From positions 1 through 8,782 of the forward strand of contig JACZQQ010000104.1 of the NCBI GenBank assembly GCA_022545645.1: 8,782 nt of DNA, in the 5' to 3' direction. The notes beneath the pieces were generated by a model. The model was not told the DNA's origin. It searched no databases and saw only the letters and a program-made list of their open reading frames with translations. The position numbers and the translations under genes were made by a program. Position 1 is the stretch's first letter, and every line of letters begins with the position of its first letter. This stretch comes from Acidobacteriota bacterium. Its GTDB lineage: Bacteria; Acidobacteriota; UBA6911; RPQK01; JADFOI01. Shown in pieces: positions 6,091 to 8,782 of this stretch.

Positions 6091-6136
6091 CAAGCAGGGT
6101 GTCGAATCTACGCCATGACGGTGTGATTTAAATGGG

Positions 6137-6271
6137 TCATAAATCGGGCCAGACATCCTCCAGGCGGTTGAATTTCTTCTTGCCTTTCTTGTTCGGTGCA
6201 ATCCAGGCCTGCAGTGTTCCCTTTTTGTACTGGTTGCGTTCTACGGTACACTCCTGGAGAAAGTGGAACAA
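6137..6271 (-). pseudogene. C-terminal remnant ending FNRLEDVWPDL
   Basis: Reading leftwards from TAG at 6272-6274, 44 codons stay open to TGA at 6137-6139. The last 39 residues read as convincing protein: QECTVERNQYKKGTLQAWI, APNKKGKKKFNRLEDVWPDL. It is lysine-rich and basic. There is no ATG or GTG with a ribosome binding site; only a TTG at the very beginning could start it, so I treat it as the tail of a larger lost gene, although a tiny intact gene is possible. Its 5' end overlaps the start of the antiporter gene by nine bases on the opposite strand. The family is not recognised. Confidence 0.42.
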
Positions 6272-7288
6272 CTAGACCAACTTTTATCTCGGCTCAGCAC
6301 TCCGCTTCTCCTTTTCATTTTTGCTGGAACTATCGCTGTGTTGGTAAAAAGTGCCGACCGGCTCGTCCATGCAGCTGTGACCCTTTCTGAAGCATGGGCT
6401 GTCCCTAAAGTGGTGATAGGAGCCACCGTCGTTAGCCTCGGAACGACGACACCCGAGGCCGCCGTTTCAGTGCTCGCGGCGGTGCGGGGAAACCCTGGGC
6501 TAGCTCTTGGAAATGCCGTTGGATCAGTCATCTGCGACACAGGTCTTATTTTGGGATTGTGTTGCCTCCTTGGGCAGCTCCCTCTGGAACACAGCATCCT
6601 CCGAAGACAGGGACGGGTTCAGCTTGCGAGTGGGATACTGCTCGTTCTAGCCTGTTTTCCTTGGACCGCCCCTCAAAGCGTCTTCACTCAGGGTGGCCAA
6701 TTGCCTCAACCGATAGGGATCGTTTTTCTTATCCTCCTCCTAATATACCTTCGTCAGTCTGTACTCTGGGCCAGTCGAGAGAAGAAAAGCTTCCCTTTGG
6801 ATGAGTTAGAGGATCGGCAGGATGCCTCTTTGGTCCTGATCCTTACAAAGCTATTGGGGGCGATCACTCTGGTGATTGGCTCTTCCCATATCCTGGTCGC
6901 GACTGCCGTGGAGACCGCGGACCGCTTCCATGTCCCCGAAAGTGTGATCGCTGCGACGATTGTGGCTTTTGGGACGTCGCTTCCAGAACTTGTAACCGCC
7001 ATTACTGCTGTTCGTAGAAAACATGGAGATCTGGCCATTGGTAATGTGATTGGAGCTGACATTCTCAATGTGCTATTCGTCGCAGGAGCGGCTGCCTCCG
7101 TGACTTCGGGAGGTCTTGAAGCACAGCCGCACTTTTTCACTTTGCTATTCCCTGCCATGCTTGGCATCTTGGTCACATTCCGTCTTGGTATCTATTATTC
7201 AGGCAAGACTTTCAGGCGGAGTTTTGGATTACTGTTGCTCTTGTTCTATTTGTTGGCGACGGTCCTAAGCTATGGACAATCGCTTTAG
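6263..7288 (+). CDS. Na+/Ca2+ exchanger family (CaCA) antiporter
   Basis: The 341-residue protein is a polytopic inner-membrane cation/Ca2+ antiporter with the two inverted alpha repeats of the family. The alpha-1 repeat (about 50-97) contains IGATVVSLGTTTPEAAVS and GNAVGSVICD. The alpha-2 repeat (about 227-275) contains IAATIVAFGTSLPELVTAIT and GNVIGADILN. The acidic residues of TPE and LPE are the expected ion ligands. A polar cytoplasmic loop (about 168-188, SREKKSFPLDELEDRQD) separates two five-helix halves. Length fits bacterial members (about 320-360). GTG 6263 is chosen as start; GGAG at 6256-6259 is only three bases away, which is tight. Helix residues often Asn in both repeats (GSNI.N) are V/C/D and A/D here, so ion specificity may differ. 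It stands alone between repeats 3 and 4. Confidence 0.93.
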   Translation: MEQLDQLLSRLSTPLLLFIFAGTIAVLVKSADRLVHAAVTLSEAWAVPKVVIGATVVSLGTTTPEAAVSVLAAVRGNPGLALGNAVGSVICDTGLILGLCCLLGQLPLEHSILRRQGRVQLASGILLVLACFPWTAPQSVFTQGGQLPQPIGIVFLILLLIYLRQSVLWASREKKSFPLDELEDRQDASLVLILTKLLGAITLVIGSSHILVATAVETADRFHVPESVIAATIVAFGTSLPELVTAITAVRRKHGDLAIGNVIGADILNVLFVAGAAASVTSGGLEAQPHFFTLLFPAMLGILVTFRLGIYYSGKTFRRSFGLLLLLFYLLATVLSYGQSL

Positions 7289-7316
7289 TGTAGCGGTCTT
7301 GTATCCCGACCGGTGC

Positions 7317-7400
7317 TCAGATTTCCCCGGTCATCACCAGCCGTTTGAGTTCTTCGAACCCGTTGAGGACGATGGTATCTTTTCTATTCGCTGATGTTCT
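7317..7400 (-). pseudogene. C-terminal remnant A of a PD40/WD40-type protein
   Basis: The minus frame from 7400 to TGA at 7317-7319 reads DTIVLNGFEELKRLVMTGEI. The pattern VLN(W)xEELKRLVPTG is the usual C-terminus of large Acidobacteriota Ser/Thr kinase and PD40 beta-propeller proteins (from memory). A stop (TGA, 7404-7406) lies just upstream in frame and there is no start, so only the tail of a gene survives. It overlaps the next remnant in a different frame, as expected from a frameshift or from two tails placed end to end. Confidence 0.45.
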
Positions 7401-7467
7401 CCATCATCCAGATGTTGCCGGTCAGCTCAGCCATAGAGAAGACAATCTTGTCAGCCACCCTTTCGCC
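7384..7467 (-). pseudogene. C-terminal remnant B of a PD40/WD40-type protein
   Basis: The minus frame ending in TAG at 7384-7386 reads VADKIVFSMAELTGNIWMMEN then ISE (written split: VADKIVFSMAEL, TGNIWMMENISE). The motif ADK(I/L)VFxxxELTGNIWM closely resembles the last strand of TolB/PD40 propellers in Acidobacteriota kinases. Upstream, the frame passes straight into repeat copy 4 and ends at a stop at 7501-7503. The family-like sequence therefore begins at the repeat edge, as if the repeat had replaced the rest of the gene. The fragment lacks a start and is judged non-functional. Confidence 0.5.
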
Positions 7468-7498
7468 CACTTGGCCGTATAACGCCCTTATCGGTGAG
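7467..7498 (-). repeat. REP-like repeat, copy 4 (inverted)
   Basis: Read on the minus strand it gives CACCGATAAG, a changed centre GGCGT, then TATACGGCCAAGTGG (7481-7467), the last 15 bases being identical to copies 1, 2 and 5. It is the only inverted copy and faces copy 5. Confidence 0.82.
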
Positions 7499-7536
7499 TT
7501 TCATCTGGACGGTTTGCCGACTATACGGCCAAGTGG
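7467..7536. repeat. 70-bp palindromic unit formed by copies 4 and 5
   Basis: CCACTTGGCCGTATA (7467-7481) and TATACGGCCAAGTGG (7522-7536) are perfect 15-base inverted repeats that bound a 70-base unit. This is the architecture of a REPIN (two inverted REPs) or of a very small MITE. No matching target-site duplication is visible at its edges. Confidence 0.75.
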
Positions 7537-7546
7537 ACTGGCCCGG
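7514..7546 (+). repeat. REP-like repeat, copy 5
   Basis: GCCGACTATACGGCCAAGTG then GACTGGCCCGG (7516-7546) matches copy 1 at 30 of 31 positions, including ten bases beyond the part shared with copy 2. The left flank of the other copies (CTCCGATAA) is replaced by GGACGGTTT. Confidence 0.85.
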
Positions 7547-7684
7547 ACCGCTGAAATCGTGCGCCCGTTTTCGGCCCGCTTCAAAGCTCAATCTTTCGTC
7601 ATCTTTCACTTATTTGGATTGGCGAAAAATCCGGGAACTGGTTGATAAATATTAGCTTTTCGTCACAAATCGAGTGAATTTGGT
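7547..7684. other. Gap between repeat copy 5 and the tRNA fragment
   Basis: No supported gene. A + frame without a start ends in YLDWRKIRELVDKY at about 7648; it looks protein-like for a short stretch only and could be a remnant. No D arm or acceptor stem matching the following tRNA half is present before 7685. Confidence 0.5.
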
Positions 7685-7746
7685 TCAGACTCAAAATCTG
7701 GCGAGGGGTGACTCTCGTGGGGGTTCGACTCCCCCCTCCGGCACCA
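7685..7746 (+). tRNA. tRNA-Leu(CAA), 3' half only
   Basis: The anticodon arm TCAGA-CTCAAAA-TCTGG (7685-7701) has anticodon CAA at 7692-7694. A long class II variable arm follows (stem 7702-7707 with 7712-7717, loop GTGA). The T arm is GGGGG-TTCGACT-CCCCC (7719-7735). The 3' acceptor strand CTCCGGC (7736-7742), discriminator A and encoded CCA (7744-7746) complete it. The 5' acceptor strand should read GCCGGAG, but neither it nor a D arm occurs in the preceding bases, so the gene is truncated exactly at the anticodon arm. Tyrosine integrases that target tRNA genes leave such 3' halves at one end of an integrated element. Confidence 0.88.
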
Positions 7747-7767
7747 TGGTTTCCCTCCAGAAAAGAT

Positions 7768-7787
7768 CTCTGTCCCCTTTCACTCTC
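7768..7787. repeat. TCTGTCCC motif related to 166-196
   Basis: CTCTGTCCCCTTTCACTCTC resembles CTCTGTCCCTTTTTCACCTCT in the left intergenic region. It lies 21 bases after the tRNA fragment. The rest of 7747-7858 shows no gene. Confidence 0.4.
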
Positions 7788-7858
7788 CTGAGACGAAAAG
7801 CGCAGTAACCCGATATGTTCTGGCGGGGTGAATTGCTCCGTTATCTATCTTGGGGATG

Positions 7859-8383
7859 TCAGGGCTGAGGGATCTTGCTCCGCTGCTTTAGCTGCTCTCG
7901 GTTTGCTACTACCCAAGCCTGCAGGTCTTCGGTGATCTGCTCTGCACACCCTCCCCAGGCACCCATCGAAGAGGTACCCTCCCGAGTGCGAGAGCCCAAG
8001 AGCTCTTTCCGGTACTGGCCAACTTCCATCACCGTAGTGACCCAATAAGTATTAACCAGGACCGGTTCGCTCGTAAGTATCGTGTTGTTGAAGTACTCCC
8101 TGTAGCTCATACGCTGCCCGTAAGCCTCAACACCAACACCGCGAGTGATGACGGTGAGGACGATATCAGCCTTCTCACGGGTATCGACTAGCTGAAACTC
8201 CCTCATTCGTCCAAGGCGACTGCTCACGTCTTTGATGGAGTCTTGGATACCTTTACTAGTGTCGACAAAGCCATCTCGCATCGGAGCTAACACATGGACG
8301 GTTACGCGATCCGCCTGGGCAGTGGCCAGGGTCACACCTAACATGAGGAAAACAAGCATCGTGAAGCCTCTGAAGATCCGCAT
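7859..8383 (-). CDS. Exported hypothetical protein
   Basis: The 174-residue protein starts at ATG 8383 (reading leftwards) and has a clear signal peptide (MLVFLMLGVTLATAQA, cleavage likely after Ala24). The mature part of about 150 residues contains VTVHVLAPMRDGFVDTSKGI, DSIKDVSSRLGRMREFQLVD, KADIVLTVITRGVGVEAYG and a C-terminal WGGCAEQITEDLQAWVVANR. Alternating beta strands and helices and a single Cys146 are visible. It resembles small secreted proteins of Acidobacteriota that pair an RDGFVD segment with KADIVL, but no function is known to me. Met9 is an alternative start with AGAGG upstream. Met1 is favoured by the complete signal peptide and by a promoter that ends eight bases upstream, which would give a leaderless message. 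It is not in an evident operon. Confidence 0.85.
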   Translation of the reverse strand: MRIFRGFTMLVFLMLGVTLATAQADRVTVHVLAPMRDGFVDTSKGIQDSIKDVSSRLGRMREFQLVDTREKADIVLTVITRGVGVEAYGQRMSYREYFNNTILTSEPVLVNTYWVTTVMEVGQYRKELLGSRTREGTSSMGAWGGCAEQITEDLQAWVVANREQLKQRSKIPQP

Positions 8384-8390
8384 ACTGTTA

Positions 8391-8418
8391 ATTTTAACAT
8401 ATGAACTGCGTTGGTCAT
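8391..8418 (-). promoter_or_regulatory. Candidate promoter of the exported protein gene
   Basis: On the minus strand ATGACC (8418-8413) and TAAAAT (8396-8391; five of six to the -10 consensus) are separated by 16 bases. Transcription would begin at about 8384, immediately before the ATG at 8383, and no ribosome binding site is present. Confidence 0.4.
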
Positions 8419-8459
8419 TAACCTATGGGGTGATCCAGGCAAACACCCAAATTGCAAAG

Positions 8460-8486
8460 GTGGGGACAGACAACAGTGGGGACAGA
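8460..8486 (+). repeat. Direct repeat GTGGGGACAGA, 16-base period
   Basis: GTGGGGACAGA occurs at 8460-8470 and 8476-8486, followed by six T residues (8489-8494). GGGGACAGA-plus-T tracts often lie beside REP-associated transposase genes in other genomes (from memory). No transposase is present here. Confidence 0.6.
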
Positions 8487-8600
8487 ACTTTTTTCCACCA
8501 TTGGTTACGCAACCCGGAAGCGTTATTTTCGATCAAGTGAATGGTCTGGTTCTATGCGGGCCCTGCGCCGAGGTGCCGACCAAATAAGAGCAGCGCATGC

Positions 8601-8782
8601 CTAGGTCATTAAATAGCTTGCCAAATAGCACCACTCAGCTGGGCCCGAGTGACCCATGGACTCAATTTCGAACATCGATTCGATCCAAGACCATAAGGGA
8701 AGTAAGGTGATCGTGACAACAATTGCGATGGGTGCTGTAGTAAGACAAATCGCGAAGGCTAGGCACACACCTCGAAATCTAT
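8601..8782 (-). CDS. C-terminal part of a small membrane protein (partial)
   Basis: The minus frame enters at the right edge (first full codon 8780-8778) and ends at TAG 8603-8601, giving 59 residues plus the stop. It has one strong membrane helix (CLAFAICLTTAPIAIVVTIT) followed by LLPLWSWIESMFEIESMGHS and GPAEWCYLASYLMT. The block IESxGHSGPAEWCY recurs at the C-terminus of small uncharacterised inner-membrane proteins I have seen in many bacteria. The start codon is outside the window, probably close to the edge because the helix is N-terminal. Function is unknown; the conserved His, Glu and Cys after the helix are worth noting. Confidence 0.72.
   Translation of the reverse strand, partial: RFRGVCLAFAICLTTAPIAIVVTITLLPLWSWIESMFEIESMGHSGPAEWCYLASYLMT

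Larger units (their letters stand above)
5717..6136. other. 420-base gap without a supported gene
   Basis: A frame is open on the + strand from about 5806 to 6069, but it has poor, Arg/Ser/Pro-rich sequence, no ribosome binding site, and ends inside the repeat, so I do not call it. The gap holds a GTCAGA/TCTGAC palindrome (5909-5925), followed ten bases later by five T residues (a weak terminator candidate for the coiled-coil gene), repeat copy 3, and a 7-bp hairpin at 6068-6090. Confidence 0.6.
8384..8600. other. Gap between two minus-strand genes
   Basis: No gene is supported in 217 bases; the open + frame across 8232-8540 is antisense to the exported protein and low in quality. The gap contains the candidate promoter and the GTGGGGACAGA pair. 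Confidence 0.55.

Noticed and set aside
6068..6115. Possible second tRNA remnant (GCTCAGAGGATA D-arm-like, TCGAATC T-loop-like).
   Set aside because: Distance between the two elements is about 15 bases too short, no acceptor or anticodon stem forms, and a simple 7-bp hairpin explains the first part.
3800..7546. Integron-like cassette array with attC sites (single genes separated by about 70-bp imperfect palindromes; GTTAGGC at 3896 and ACCTAAC at 5750).
   Set aside because: The repeats share no R'/R'' core pair at consistent positions, genes lie on both strands with long gaps, conserved ends are CCACTTGG/CCAAGTGG, and no integrase is seen. The GTTRRRY/RYYYAAC matches are isolated.
7394..7645. 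83-codon + frame across the paired repeats.
   Set aside because: Antisense to the PD40 remnant and made largely of repeat sequence; no ribosome binding site and no protein-like pattern.
7650..7746. Complete, functional tRNA-Leu.
   Set aside because: The 5' acceptor strand GCCGGAG and a D arm are absent from the roughly 30 bases before the anticodon arm.
1..8782. CRISPR array.
   Set aside because: Repeat copies are more than 1 kb apart (apart from one inverted pair) and have no regular spacers.

Overview
The window looks like part of a bacterial chromosome, most likely Acidobacteriota or a neighbouring phylum. This is inferred from protein style: a pilin-head domain ending in TGTRHFFADKSGVIR, remnants of WD40/PD40-type C-termini (GNIWMMEN, FEELKRLV), and a lemA-DUF2207 pair in moderately GC-rich DNA. 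No rRNA, replication gene or integrase is present, so this assignment is tentative.

Left part (1-3751) is ordinary, densely coding, all on the + strand. It holds the end of an unrecognised gene, an exported ankyrin-repeat protein carrying a pilin-like C-terminal domain, and a translationally coupled pair: LemA followed by a DUF2207 membrane protein with a glycine-rich tail.

Middle part (3752-7746) is an accessory, patchwork region. Single unrelated genes on both strands alternate with gene remnants and long non-coding gaps: an AT-rich exported protein, a 72-residue membrane protein, an arginine/glutamate-rich coiled-coil protein and a Na+/Ca2+-exchanger-family antiporter. Five copies of a short repeat (core GCCGACTATACGGCCAAGTG) sit in the gaps between these blocks. 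Two are inverted to each other and form a 70-bp palindromic unit (7467-7536). Two share 32 identical bases 1170 bp apart and bracket the AT-rich gene. The region ends at the 3' half of a tRNA-Leu(CAA) gene whose 5' half is missing, as is expected at the attachment site of an integrated element.

Right part (7747-8782) carries minus-strand genes: an exported hypothetical protein with a leaderless-looking promoter, and the C-terminal part of a small membrane protein that runs off the right edge. A motif TCTGTCCC/GGGACAGA occurs at 174-196, 7769 and 8463-8486.

Only lemA and the DUF2207 gene are clearly linked in function. The most interesting signal is the repeat family and its placement at block boundaries next to a broken tRNA gene. 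It reads as a recombination-prone island with REP/REPIN-like elements rather than a classical integron.
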